A DNA stretch of 64,000 nucleotides from Ricinus communis (taxonomy: Eukaryota; Streptophyta; Magnoliopsida; Malpighiales; Euphorbiaceae), in contig NC_063265.1 of assembly GCF_019578655.1 (NCBI RefSeq), positions 7,226,501-7,290,500 on the forward strand, read 5' to 3'. Numbering within the stretch: position 1 is the stretch's first letter; every line of letters begins with the position of its first letter. Made by a program: the position numbers and the translations under genes. A model generated the notes under the pieces. The model saw nothing but the letters and a program-made list of their open reading frames with translations, searched no databases and was not told the origin of the DNA. Positions 10,683-21,253 of this stretch are shown here, in pieces.

Positions 10683-13448
10683 CCAGATCAGGCGGGGATT
10701 AGACGATTTGGACATAAGTTTGAGTACTTATTTTGTGTTTATGTTATGTTATATGAAGGTGTGTATGTGTTGTGATATGTTAAAGTGAGTTGGAATTTTT
10801 AATATGTTCCAGTATGTTAAATGCTTGATTGATTGATGGAATAGGGATTAAGAGCATAACATGCAAGCATATAGTAATTATGCACAACCATTTATTGTTG
10901 TGAAGTTTGATGACCCGGTAGGTTCATGAGTCGGTTCATGCATCATCATAACAACGAACAATGCATGAAAATGAACAAAGTTAAGAAGATTAGCTCAACA
11001 ACGACCACCACCTCCACTAACGCATGCATTGGATGCAAACTTTGGAAAGTTAAGAAAGCATGGTGGGAAAGAGTTTGAGGGACAACTGATCCAATTGAGG
11101 AATGGCGTGTGTTTACACAATTTAATACCCAACCGACAACCCAGAATGAAAGTGAGGTATGCAACCTCATTATTTCTTAGTGATGCTAGAAAACCAACAC
11201 ATTGACAATGGAAGAATTCAAAGGAGTTCAAGATGAAGTATATGCCACCAATATATCAAGAGGAAGAAACTGAATTCTTGAATTGAAAGAGAATGAGATG
11301 TTTGTTGCCGACTATGAATTACAATTTACATGGTTATCAGGTATGCACCAGAGGAAGTGGCAATGATGAACCCAAGAAGAAATAGATTTGAGAGGGGTTT
11401 GGGATTGGAGATTCGTGAAAGTTGGCAACCACCTACCTTTATTGCTGAGAGCGGAAGAATTATTCTTAGAAGAAATATATTAGAAGCAACTATCTTTCTG
11501 AGGTACCTCATTTACACCTGGGAGATCGGGAGGTCGTGAGGAGGTTTTAGCAGTTATCAATTTAGAGGGCCAAGTAGTATAACTTTGGGTAGAAGTGGTG
11601 GATCGCATGCGAGCACTTGTGGAAGGACCCATCGAGAGTGCATGTTTGTTATAGATGTGAAACCGGAATTAGAGGAGCATCGGTACCACCATTCGAGACA
11701 AAGCGGGGATACAGACGGTCGTGGAGAGGTAGGGAGGTAGAGTGCAGTATGTCCAGATGCGAACCAATCTTACAGTATAATTCCTATTTGTAGGCATGAT
11801 GCATATGTGTTGTTGGCCGGATCTACATGTTCATTCATTTCATGTGATTTTGCATTGAAAATGCATTGTGCCATTGAATCTTTAGGACATGATATTTGTG
11901 TTTGATGCCTTTGGAGGAGTATAATGGTGACCGAGGTTCGCCGAATCGCGACCTATCGTGATCAATTTGCGATGTGATATTGGGAATGGATTGGTTATCT
12001 GAAATCATGTCATAGTTGATCGAGGAAGTAAAATAGATGGGAAAAAGAGTGTTCACGGGTGGCGGAAAATTGTACCTACATGTTTGATTTCGCCGCTGTG
12101 CATTTAATGAAATTTGGGTGTGATGCTTATCTTGTGAGATCGAAGAATTTCCAAATGTATTTCTGAAGAATTACTTGCCTGGATTTTGAATTGAACTATT
12201 CCAGAGTTGCCCCAGCGAATTGCACAAGAATTGAAAAGCAACTTGAGGATTTAATGGAGAAAGGTTATATCCTAGCATCAACGGGGAGCCCGAAGAAAAG
12301 GATGGAAGACCGCATCGAGGTTGAACCATCAAGAACAAACATCCTTCACCGATGATTTGCCGATCACGCAAGCACAGTATTCTCGATTTGAGACCGGTAT
12401 TGGCATCATTATAACCAAGCATTTCAAACACGACACGAGTTTATGCGATTTGGTTCGACCACGCACGCAGCATGTTCGACAATACAACAGACTTGACAAT
12501 TGCGATAGTCATCGATGATATACCCGATAATTTTGCATGAACATCATTTAAGAACGATGTACAACTGAGAAAAACAAGCAGGTTCAAGCGAGTTCCCGGA
12601 TGAACAACACACAAGAACAGGTGTTCAACCACTATCTGTGAAGTATCCAGCTGAATCACCGAATTGCTCGATTGCGCATCAGAAGACCGAAGAACTCTCC
12701 ATTTAGCAGTCCATCGACTCGTCAGAACAGCGACTTTTCGGAATGACAAACGTCGCGCTGGCTGAGAGACGATTACACACGCCCACACTGCCCACAGCGG
12801 GAATACATGCAGACTTCACTTTCAGGGATGCAGAGGACACCTCAGACACTCAGACCACGAACGTACCATCTCACACGCTTGAAAACTGGCATTATCCGAC
12901 ATTCCACCCACCCACAAAAGCAGAGAACGCCAATCCCAAGACGGACAGAATTGCCGGACATGACTGCACCATTGATTATCACCAGCAGCATGCTCAGCCA
13001 CCTGGGCAGCATGACCACATCACGAGTCCCCACCGCCGCCAGATTACGCATTTTCCACAAGAACGAGGTATCGCACAACGATCCCCGAGACGAGTTCAAA
13101 CGACGCATACAGGAGCCGCAGCAGACGCTGACGACGACGACGGTCATGAAACCGAGCAGCAGCATGCCCGCGAACAAAGAGGCTCACCCTCCATTCACGC
13201 ACCAGTACAGTGAGCACACATCGCGGCCGCATGCAGACGCACCAAACCGTCAAGCATCACCGCAGCAAATTACAACATTTAATTGAGTGGAAAGACCACT
13301 ATGATTTGTTGTTTGCCGTCGATTTGGAGAAATGATGCTTGCATAGGTTAACAACACACACTTTCCCATTCAACGATTCATCGACAGCAGCAACAGCCAG
13401 GGTGATGGTGTACCAGCCCAGTTAGCCAGACAGGATCCCTGCCTTAGA
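10683..13448 (+). pseudogene. Decayed gag-pol of the left arm
   Basis: Homologous, in inverted orientation, to 17379-13449 but 1.2 kb shorter through many separate short deletions and frameshifts, so no polyprotein frame survives. Recognisable stretches are gag text at 11010-11540, the protease neighbourhood at 11790-12060 and the RT start at 12220-12340 (AACTTGAGGATTTAATGGAG, then GAAAAGGATGGAAG). Other landmarks are the RT catalytic neighbourhood at about 12500-12550, the post-RNase H text TGACTGCACCATTGATTATC at 12960-12979, and integrase text up to the centre. From about 12300 the sequence is unusually rich in C, A and CG dinucleotides compared with its partner arm. The plus frames at 12743-13286 lie in this noise and are not genes. 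Confidence 0.8.
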
Positions 13449-13760
13449 TGTAAACCGAGGATCCCCGTCTCAAACAACGGAGCTAGTACACCATGCAACC
13501 TAACAATTTCTTTCACATACAAGTCGGGCTAGCTTATCCAATGAATCATTCGCTGAATAGGTAAAAGTGTGCCCATTTTGCTAACCCATCAACCATTACC
13601 CAAATAGCATCATTTCTCCCAAAAGCGCGAAAAAACCAACAACAAAGTCCATAGTAATTCTTCCCATTTCCACCCGTGTATAATTAAAGATTGTAATTTA
13701 CCCGCAGTGATTGATGTTCCGCTTTCACTGTTGACAAGTTAGGCATTTAGCTACATATTC
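13449..13760 (-). pseudogene. Integrase fragment (right arm)
   Basis: The minus-strand reading contains a KCLTCQQ.KAEHQ-like zinc-finger end (about 13690-13750). A catalytic-core stretch with DAIWVMVDGLAKWAHFLPI follows at about 13555-13615, then the EIVRLHGV and DPRF-like text (13450-13515) that precedes the second half of the core in Ty3/gypsy integrases. The copy ends there, at the turn-around point, so the enzyme cannot be complete. Confidence 0.75.
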
Positions 13761-14079
13761 GCAACTTCCTCTTCATGCCCCACCACCAATAATGTGGCTT
13801 CCAAATTGCTATACATTTTGCACTCCCCGGGTGCACTGAATAAGGAGAATCGTGAGCCCCAAAGAATCTTTGTTTCAACGCGCTACATTAGGTACATATA
13901 CTCCGGGTTTTCATAACCCACATTCCATCATCCTCACTGATTAGTTCACTTGTCTTACCATCTCGCACCTTCTTCCCAGAATTTCTTAAGTATGCATCAC
14001 TACCTCGTGCATGTTTGAACTCATCTAGTATCCGGGACTAGTCTTCATCAGAGTCAATAATACCCCATTCTTTATAGAA

Positions 14080-14520
14080 AATGCATATCCATAGCCTTAG
14101 CCAAATTAAGGAACTCATCCGACATGAAATCACACCGCAACCCTTTCAAAGTCTTCCTACCAAGTGCATCCGCCACAACATTTGCTTTCCCGGGTGATAA
14201 CCAATGGTACAATCATAATCCTTTAACAATTCCATCCATCTTCGCTACCGAGGTTCAACTCTTCCGTAGGTATGTACTTTAAGCTTTCGTGGTCAGTGAA
14301 TATTCAAATGTCTCCATAAAGATAATGTCTCCAAGTTTTCAAAGCATGTATAATTGCAGCCAATTCTAAATCACGGTAGGATAATTTTGTTCATGAGGTC
14401 TAAGCTGTCTAGAAGCATAAGCAATAACCCTTCCATTCCGCATCAATACACAACCCAAACCATTGGCTGAAGCATCCGATAGACTACATATTCCCCTCCT
14501 TGTATGTAATGTAAGTATAG
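14080..14520 (-). pseudogene. RNase H domain (right arm)
   Basis: Minus-strand segments read [20 protein letters not shown] (about 14425-14480), then a [20 protein letters not shown] stretch (about 14315-14375), then TDHESLK (about 14280-14300). Next come DYDCTIGYHPGKANVVADAL and the linker to integrase (about 14165-14225). These are classic Ty3/gypsy RNase H landmarks. Small frameshifts lie between the blocks. Confidence 0.82.
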
Positions 14521-14879
14521 GTGTCAGAATCAATCTATTTTCAACTCCTCAAAACTAGCCTTGACATTTATCATTCCAATCGAAAAGTCACTTGTTTCTT
14601 CAATGTATTAGTCAATGACTTTGCTAAAATGGAGAAGTTCTTCACGAATCTTCTATAAGTACTCCACCCAATCCCGTAAAACTACTTAACTCAAATATTT
14701 CGCGATTCCCACCCCGAATAGCCTTCACCTTGGGATGGGTCCAGCTGAACACCTCGCGTATATAATATGCCCCAAAATGCAATGTTGTTCATCCGTAACT
14801 CACATTTCACCGAACTTACCATATAACTGCTTTTCTCCGAAAGTTTGTAATAATCGCTCTTAAATGATGTTCATGCCTT

Positions 14880-15394
14880 CAAAATTAATCGGAGTATACC
14901 GTAATATCATCAATGAAGACTATCACAAATTGATCAAGATGCGCTGAAAAATATTATTCATCAAAGATATGAATGCCGCAGTGCATCGTCAAACCAAATG
15001 GCATAACAACAAACTCATAATGACCATATCATGTCCGAAATGCCGCTTTAGGTATGTAAGTCTCTAACCTTTAACTGCCAATACCCGGATCTCAAATCAA
15101 TTTTGGAGAATACAAATGCCCCTCCGAGTTGATCAAGCAAATCATCAATACGAGGTAAAGGATATTTGTTCTTGATAGAACTTGGTTCAACCTCCTATAA
15201 TCAATGCAAAGTCTCATACTTCCATCCTTTTCTCTCACAAACAATACCGGAGCTCCCCACGGTGATATACTAGGTCGAATATAACCTTTCTCCAATAAAT
15301 CCTCGTGTTGCTTTTCAATTCCTCGCACTCGCCGATGCCATTCCCGTAAGGTGCTATAGAATAGGAGCAACTCCCGGAATAGTTTCAATTTCAA
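14880..15394 (-). pseudogene. Reverse transcriptase domain (right arm)
   Basis: The 100-codon minus frame contains [20 protein letters not shown] and then [17 protein letters not shown], the first conserved RT blocks of Ty3/gypsy elements. Further on the minus strand the text for MPFGLT lies near 15000, and FVIVFIDD with the catalytic Asp pair lies at about 14906-14929. Frameshifts separate these blocks, so the enzyme is inactive as written. Confidence 0.88.
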
Positions 15395-15599
15395 AATCCA
15401 CTTCGCTTAGGTGGCAATCCGTAATTCTTCAGAAATACATCCGGGAATTCTTCGACTATTGGTACCTTCAAACCCCCGGACTAACAATTCCAAAGGTTCA
15501 CCACATTCACAAGATAAGCATCACACCCAAATTTCATTAAATGAAAAGCAGAGTTAGAAATCAAACATGTAGGTACAATTTTCCCGCCACCCGTGAACA

Positions 15600-15935
15600 C
15601 CGCTTTTTTCCCCATCTATAACCATTTTTACTTCCTTCGCTAAACAAATAACTATGACATGATTTCTAGATAACCAATCCATTCTCAATATCACATCAAA
15701 ATCTCACAAATTGATCATAATTAGGTTCACCGACATATTTGTACCACAAATCATCACGTAACAAGCCCTAACCATGATTCACCATTATTACTCCTCCAAA
15801 CAGCATCAAACACAAATATCATGTCCTAAAGATTTAATGGCACAATGCATTTCAATGCAAAATCACATGAAATGAATGAACATGTAGATCCCGGGTCAAC
15901 TAACACATATGCATCATGCCTACAAATAGGAATTA
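15600..15935 (-). pseudogene. Aspartic protease region (right arm)
   Basis: The minus strand reads an AYVLVDPGSTCSFIS stretch (about 15870-15915), then FDVILRMDWLSRNH (about 15660-15700). These correspond to the active-site loop and the hydrophobic-Gly plus MDWL landmarks of Ty3/gypsy proteases. The expected D-S/T-G is D-P-G here, so the active-site loop itself is altered. The frame is broken between the two blocks. Confidence 0.7.
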
Positions 15936-16139
15936 TACCGCTATTATCTCCTGGAGAAGTAGTTGCTTCACTCACCCGAACAAAGATACACTCTGCCTCG
16001 CCAAGGATTGGTTCAAGATCTTTAATATGGACATACGTCGCACTTCTACCTCCTCTACCTCTTCCACGACCACCGCTGTAGGTACTACATTATCCCCAAC
16101 ACTACTTTGTCCTCCCGAATGGTGTACTGATGCCCTCTA

Positions 16140-17340
16140 CCTACCACACACTCACTGGCATATTGCCTAGGTTTCCCACATCTATAACAAACCCGCACTC
16201 GGCCCCCAACACTCTCCCCGAATGTGTCCTTCCACAAGTGCCACAAACGGGTCTATATCCTCTACCAAGAAACCCATAATTACCTCGCATGTTCACCGAT
16301 CCACCACTTCTACCTAAAGTTATACCACTTGGACCTCTAAACCGATAACTACCCTTCCTCTAAAACCTCCTCACCGACCTCCCGATCCTCCCCTAGGTGT
16401 AAATGAGGTACCTCTGTAGAAAGATGGAGTAAATGTCCCAATTATCTTCTTTTTCGCTTCAATATATTTCTTTCTAAGAATAATTCTTCCGCCTGTCGTA
16501 CCTTCCAATAAAGCAATAAAGGTAGGTGGTTGCACCGCCAACTTTCATGAATCTCCAATCCCAAACCCCTCTTAAATCTATTTCTCTCACCATCGCCACT
16601 TTCTCCGGTGCATACCAGATAACCTTGTAAATTGTAATTCATAGTCGGCAATGCATATATCATTTTGTTTCAATTCAAGAAATTCAAGTTTCTTCCTCTC
16701 GATATATTGGTGGCATATACTTCATCTCGAACTCCTTTAAGAATTCTTCCCATGTCATTGGTCAGGTCAGGTTTGGCTACCGACTGCCTCCCACCGCTTC
16801 AGCATCCTTAAGAAATAATGAGGTTGCATACCTCACTTTCATTCTGGGTTGTTGGGTATTAAATTGTGTAAACACACCTTTAACAGCATTCCTCCGCTAC
16901 AATTGGATCAGCTTGTCCTCAAACTCTTCCCGCCATGCTTTCTTAACTTTCCAAAGTTTGCATCCAATGCGTACGCTATGGAGGTGGTGGTCACACAGCT
17001 AATCTTCTTAACTCTTCACCTATTTGCCGAGCATACCCTTCACCTTTCCTCAGGATCGCTCATTTTCATGCATTTGTTCAATATGATGTGCATGAACCGA
17101 CTCATGTGAACCCATCGGGCCGTTGGAGTGTCATCCATGCCTATATCATTAACAAACTTCATAACAATAAATGGTTGTGCATAATTACTATATGCTTGCA
17201 TGTTATGCTCTTAATCCCGCCTATTCCCATCAATTCAATCACACAAGCATTTAACATATTGGAACATATTAAAAATTTCAACTCACTTTAACATATCACA
17301 ACACATACACACCTTCATATAACATAACATAAACACAAAT
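16140..17340 (-). pseudogene. gag region with zinc knuckle (right arm)
   Basis: Retrotransposon gag-like text runs from about 17340 to 16140 on the minus strand. Near 16150-16195 the reading CYRCGKPRQYASEC corresponds to the CCHC zinc knuckle, with Gln in place of the expected His. Frameshifts break the frame several times. The left arm carries the matching text at about 10690-11740 with extra deletions. Confidence 0.68.
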
Positions 17341-17379
17341 ATAAGTACTCAAACTTATGTCCCAATCATCTAATCCCCG

Positions 17380-17391
17380 CTCTGATACTAA
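17380..17391 (-). other. Primer-binding site for initiator Met tRNA
   Basis: On the minus strand TAGTATCAGAGC lies four bases inside the LTR end (...GGGGTATTACA). It differs at one base from TGGTATCAGAGC, the usual complement of the plant initiator tRNA-Met 3' end used by many Ty3/gypsy and Ty1/copia elements. This fixes the LTR at 17396-19785 as a 5' LTR on the minus strand. The equivalent site in the left arm has been deleted. Confidence 0.85.
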
Positions 17392-17395
17392 AAAC

Positions 17396-18366
17396 TGTAA
17401 TACCCCAACTCAAACTTCCCATTGAACAACAATATATATATATATATATATATTTAACTTCATAAACATAATTTACTACTTAGTTACAATATACATTCAT
17501 ATAATTTAAGTGGCATGACATACTTAATATATATAAGAAATATTTATACAATAGTTTAATTCACACAAGTTCCCAAAATGCCCCAATGCTTTAGATAACT
17601 CCTCTGGCCCACCTGATAATATTGACTGATGCAAAGAGAGCAATGCACAGCTAAAGCTATCTACAACTGCACTAACCTGAAAAAAAAATTTGCTAAGGAA
17701 TGAACTAGCGACTCAATAAGCATTTAATTTACTAAACCATAGTATATTAGGCTAGAATTATCAAATCTTTATCAATACAGAAAATTATACCAACACTTAA
17801 CTAACAATCACAAAATCAACCATTTCAGTTATTCTCATAAACATATAATTTCATCTCACGTAATGCAAAGAATCTCAAACTCAACCAAGTCAAATAATTC
17901 AATTCCACATTATTTCTATCAAATTAGGATCAGATGACTCATCCTTACATTTCCTCACATTTTTAAATTTCAATAACCACTTGACAAGACTATCCGGCCT
18001 TGTTATCTCACATACCGGTAGCTATCCCACGCTTTCCCGATCACACAATATCCATACAAAAGTCATCAATCTTTAATCACAATCATTTCACTTCACAACA
18101 CATCACAATCAATTCATTTCACAACACATCACAATCAATTCACTTTATAACAAGCCAAAAACATAACTAATATCAACTCAGTCAACCAAGAAATTATCAA
18201 ATAATCAAACAGCAATTCCTACTCAATATACACAAAGTTTAGTCTATTAAATACTTACCAAAAGTTATAGGATAACAAAATAATCCTATTCTTTTCTCTT
18301 ACCACTTCCTTGCCTTTGGATAAACCTATTCACATATTCAATACAAATACAATTCAATCACAAGGC

Positions 18367-18403
<37 letters not shown>

Positions 18404-19785
18404 CTATCAATAAAATATCATATTTCAACAAAATAACATATATTCTAGATATTAATATGATGCATGAGATGAATGACAACAAATCAACATATTTGTTGAT
18501 GAAGGCAACTTGTAGGTACTGACTTAGAAATTACACCAAAACTTATGTACAATTAATAAAAATCTCATATTTTCCAGAATTACACTTCTATTTTTATAGA
18601 AATCATAGCAGAAAGAATCACTTCAAAATCATTGGTATAGAAATAGTTATGGCATTTTCTATACAGCTGCTCAAATTTCCATCTAAATAGAACAGCAAAA
18701 AGTTTCCTATCAAATTTCCATCTAATTTTCTGATGAAACTCTCCAGATATAAAGTTAATATTCTAAAGTTTCTATATACACTAATTTTACTCAATTTGGA
18801 CTTCTCTAGCTCAAGTTGTGAAACACAAAATTAGCAATAAATTTCTGAATTTTAAGTCCGATTTCTGCTTAAAACAGTTTCGAGCAGGCCATATTAAGTT
18901 CAACATATCTCACGCTATACTCAACCAAAAATTATGAAATTTTTCAGACATATACTAGATATATAAATGAAAAACTTTCATGTTTAACTCTCTGCTTGGT
19001 TCAGCCTCTAAATGCCTCAAAATATCAGCACAAAAACCAGGTCACCTGCTGAACCAAAAACAGAGCAACAGCAAAATCGAACCTCATAAGTTCCTACTCA
19101 CTCAACAATCTGCAAAACCATTTTACAGAGATATTCTTGAGACATATACCTACAACTTTCATGTTTGAAAATTTTCGAGATAAAGCCTCTAAGGTCACGA
19201 AATCATAAGTGAAAAATCTGCCCAGAAATTTCAGCTTCAAGATCACAAGTAAAAGCATGTTTATTCTTGATTAAACAATTCCAAAACACATAATCATCAA
19301 CAATTTCATATCATTAACCCTAATTTATAGTAAAATCAAGCAATTAAAATTACTCACCTTTGTTTTCCTTGATTAAGAAAGCTCAAATCTTTCAAGCTTA
19401 AAAGAAGAATTTGATTTTCACTTACTAAAAGTTTTGTAGAGTTTGATTTGGAAAATCAAAGTTGAAGAAGGAAAGGAGAAAAATGAGAGAGACAAAGGAG
19501 AAAAGGAAATTGGAAAGCATACGTAAATAAGAACAAATGAAAGAGGTGGTATATTGGTGTAGAAATAGGCAAATTACAATTTAATCCTCTTTGTTTCTAA
19601 CTTTCCAATTTAATCCAAAATCATTACTTTTCAATTAAATCAATATGTAACTAAATAATTTATTTATCTACCACATAATATAATAAAATAGATCATACAT
19701 AATCATGATGCAAATGACATGTTTAATGACATGCTAATGAATATTAATTCTTAATAAAAATAAATAAATAAATTTGGTTGTGACA
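17396..19785 (-). repeat. Right LTR, complete, minus orientation
   Basis: A 2,390-base LTR with canonical ends: on the minus strand it starts TGTCACAACC at 19785 and ends GGGGTATTACA at 17396. It aligns with 8306-10682 in inverted orientation. TA microsatellites lie at about 17432-17452 and 18371-18400. The U3 promoter would fire leftward, toward the palindrome centre. Short frames at 18310-18522 and 18980-19168 mirror equally meaningless frames in the left LTR. Confidence 0.9.
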
Positions 19786-19798
19786 CATGTATCAAAAT
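19786..19798 (+). repeat. Target-site duplication, right copy
   Basis: CATGTATCAAAAT, identical to 8293-8305, immediately after the right LTR terminus. Together the copies delimit one insertion event for the whole palindrome. Confidence 0.85.
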
Positions 19799-20385
19799 TC
19801 AAAGTTATATGTGTCAGAATATAGTTAACATATATCAAAAGGTTTTTATTAGACCATATACATATTAATATTTTTTGTTCATCTATATATACTAAAGTGT
19901 TTATTTTCTATATGTATAATATCCATTAGATGTAATATTTTATAATAATTTTTTTTGTATTGAAGTATTCATTATCTGTAAATTTAATATTCATTATAGT
20001 TAATGTTCATGTTTATTTTATTTTTTTTTGATGTATTATTCATCAATGTTAATATTAATATTTATTATCTGGTACTGCAATATTTATTGTATGTATTTAT
20101 AATGTTCATCAATATTCTCAAATAAAAATATGAATTATTTATGAAAGCTTTTATTGTTTTTGTGATGCATGTTGAAATTTTTTTATGATTGATATAAACA
20201 TTCATCATTTATAGACATAATATTTATTAGTTTGTCAATAGATATTCTCCATTAATAAAAATTATACCACTGATTCATTCAAATGGACATATATAATATA
20301 GATATAACATAAATTGTCTTTACACAGTTGATAAATAAAAAAATCAAGTTAAAGTTATACTACAAATATTTATATTGTAGACATA
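19799..20385 (+). repeat. Direct repeat B, partner of 7590-8105
   Basis: Same-orientation match to 7590-8105, with an extra insertion of about 50 bases near 20290-20345 (absent from copy A, which reads straight through CATTCAAGTTAAA). The first 55 bases complete the Helitron-like unit begun at 8180-8305. Its minus-strand TC start is at 19853. Confidence 0.72.
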
Positions 20386-21253
20386 TATTTTCAATAAAAT
20401 TAAGGTAACAAACAATAAATATCTTACGTTTAAATAATGAACATTCAGCACATGTTTAATAAATATAAGTTAATGAATATTTAATATAAAATTAATAAAA
20501 ATAAATTATTTTTTCAAAAAGAATTATGGTAGAATCTAATGCACATATCAGCGTCTATGTCAGAAATATAAATTTTCTTACAAATAAAATGATATGGGAT
20601 GGATACCTGAATTCACAAAACCATATCAACCGGATGCATTATATAATTTGCAAAATGCAAGAGGATGGACGGATTTTTGACATTTTCTTCTTCTCCGCCC
20701 CACGAACGATTGGGGCTGGGCTGGGAATCTCTAATTGTTTGTTTTCTTTTCTAATAATTTTAAAAAATTAAATACTCATAATTTATTAAAGATATCATAA
20801 ATGTTTATACTAAGTTTTATATATTATTAACTAACATTAAAAGAAAAACCAAGAAAATTAAATACTCAATAAACGTTTTTAAAAATTTGATATTTTATAT
20901 TATATTAATATATTAATATATTATATATATATATCCTAATTTTATAGAAATCGATCCAAATATTAGGACGATAAAAACTGAAAAATTCAATTTAATTTTC
21001 AGAATAAAAATATTTTGAAAGATTTAAATAGAAAAGAAAATTAACCGTCCAACTTTGGAATATAAATAAATTTTATACTAGAGTTGATTGAGTTTTGTAA
21101 TTTCTAGGATGATAAATGAATTTGCTTCATATTTTAATTATTTAATGTTTAATTTTTATATATAAATATTTAGGAAGAGAATTTTAAATTCTTATGCTTT
21201 TGAATTTGTCTTGAATTAATTTAATTGAGGTAGGTTTAAATTAACCTAATACA
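20386..21253. other. AT-rich intergenic DNA
   Basis: No gene or defined repeat end is visible. A plus frame at 20526-20771 shows no domain and lacks coding-like composition. A short less AT-rich patch (about 20590-20740) is not recognised. Confidence 0.5.

Larger units (their letters stand above)
13449..17379 (-). pseudogene. gag-pol of the right arm, frameshifted and truncated in integrase
   Basis: Read on the minus strand from the primer-binding site, domains follow the Ty3/gypsy order: gag with a zinc knuckle, aspartic protease, reverse transcriptase, RNase H and the start of integrase. Numerous one- or two-base frameshifts break the frame; the longest intact piece is the 100-codon RT segment at 15394-15092. 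The element stops inside the integrase core at the palindrome centre, so the integrase C-terminus, any chromodomain, the polypurine tract and the 3' LTR are absent. The long LTR and the iMet primer site are compatible with the Del/Tekay lineage, but the diagnostic C-terminus is missing, so lineage is only a suggestion. Confidence 0.85.
8306..19785. mobile_element. Palindromic (fold-back) Ty3/gypsy LTR retroelement
   Basis: One insertion unit of 11,480 bases is made of two inverted partial copies of the same Ty3/gypsy element. The left arm (8306-13448, plus strand) and right arm (19785-13449, minus strand) each start with the outer end of a 2.4-kb LTR and run through gag, protease, RT and RNase H into integrase. 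The centre of symmetry falls between 13448 and 13449, with mirrored GGATCC sites at 13433 and 13459. The right arm is about 1.2 kb longer because the left arm has lost many short segments. Neither arm has the rest of integrase or a 3' LTR, so neither copy could move on its own. LTR parts of the arms match closely by eye (roughly 95 percent). The outer ends are TG and CA, and a 13-15 bp direct duplication flanks the unit. Confidence 0.9.

Noticed and set aside
10594..10788. Plus frame with a long Ile-Tyr repeat
   Set aside because: It is a read-through of the TA microsatellite in the LTR; the mirror LTR has a similar artefact.
12743..13286. Two overlapping plus-strand frames of about 157 codons rich in His, Thr, Pro and Gln
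   Set aside because: They lie in the decayed left arm of the retroelement, where the partner arm shows RNase H and integrase text; composition is due to the local C/A bias and deletions.
18980..19168. 62-codon frame almost identical to one at 8922-9110 on the other strand
   Set aside because: Matches only because both are the same LTR segment in inverted orientation; no start context, domain or wider conservation.
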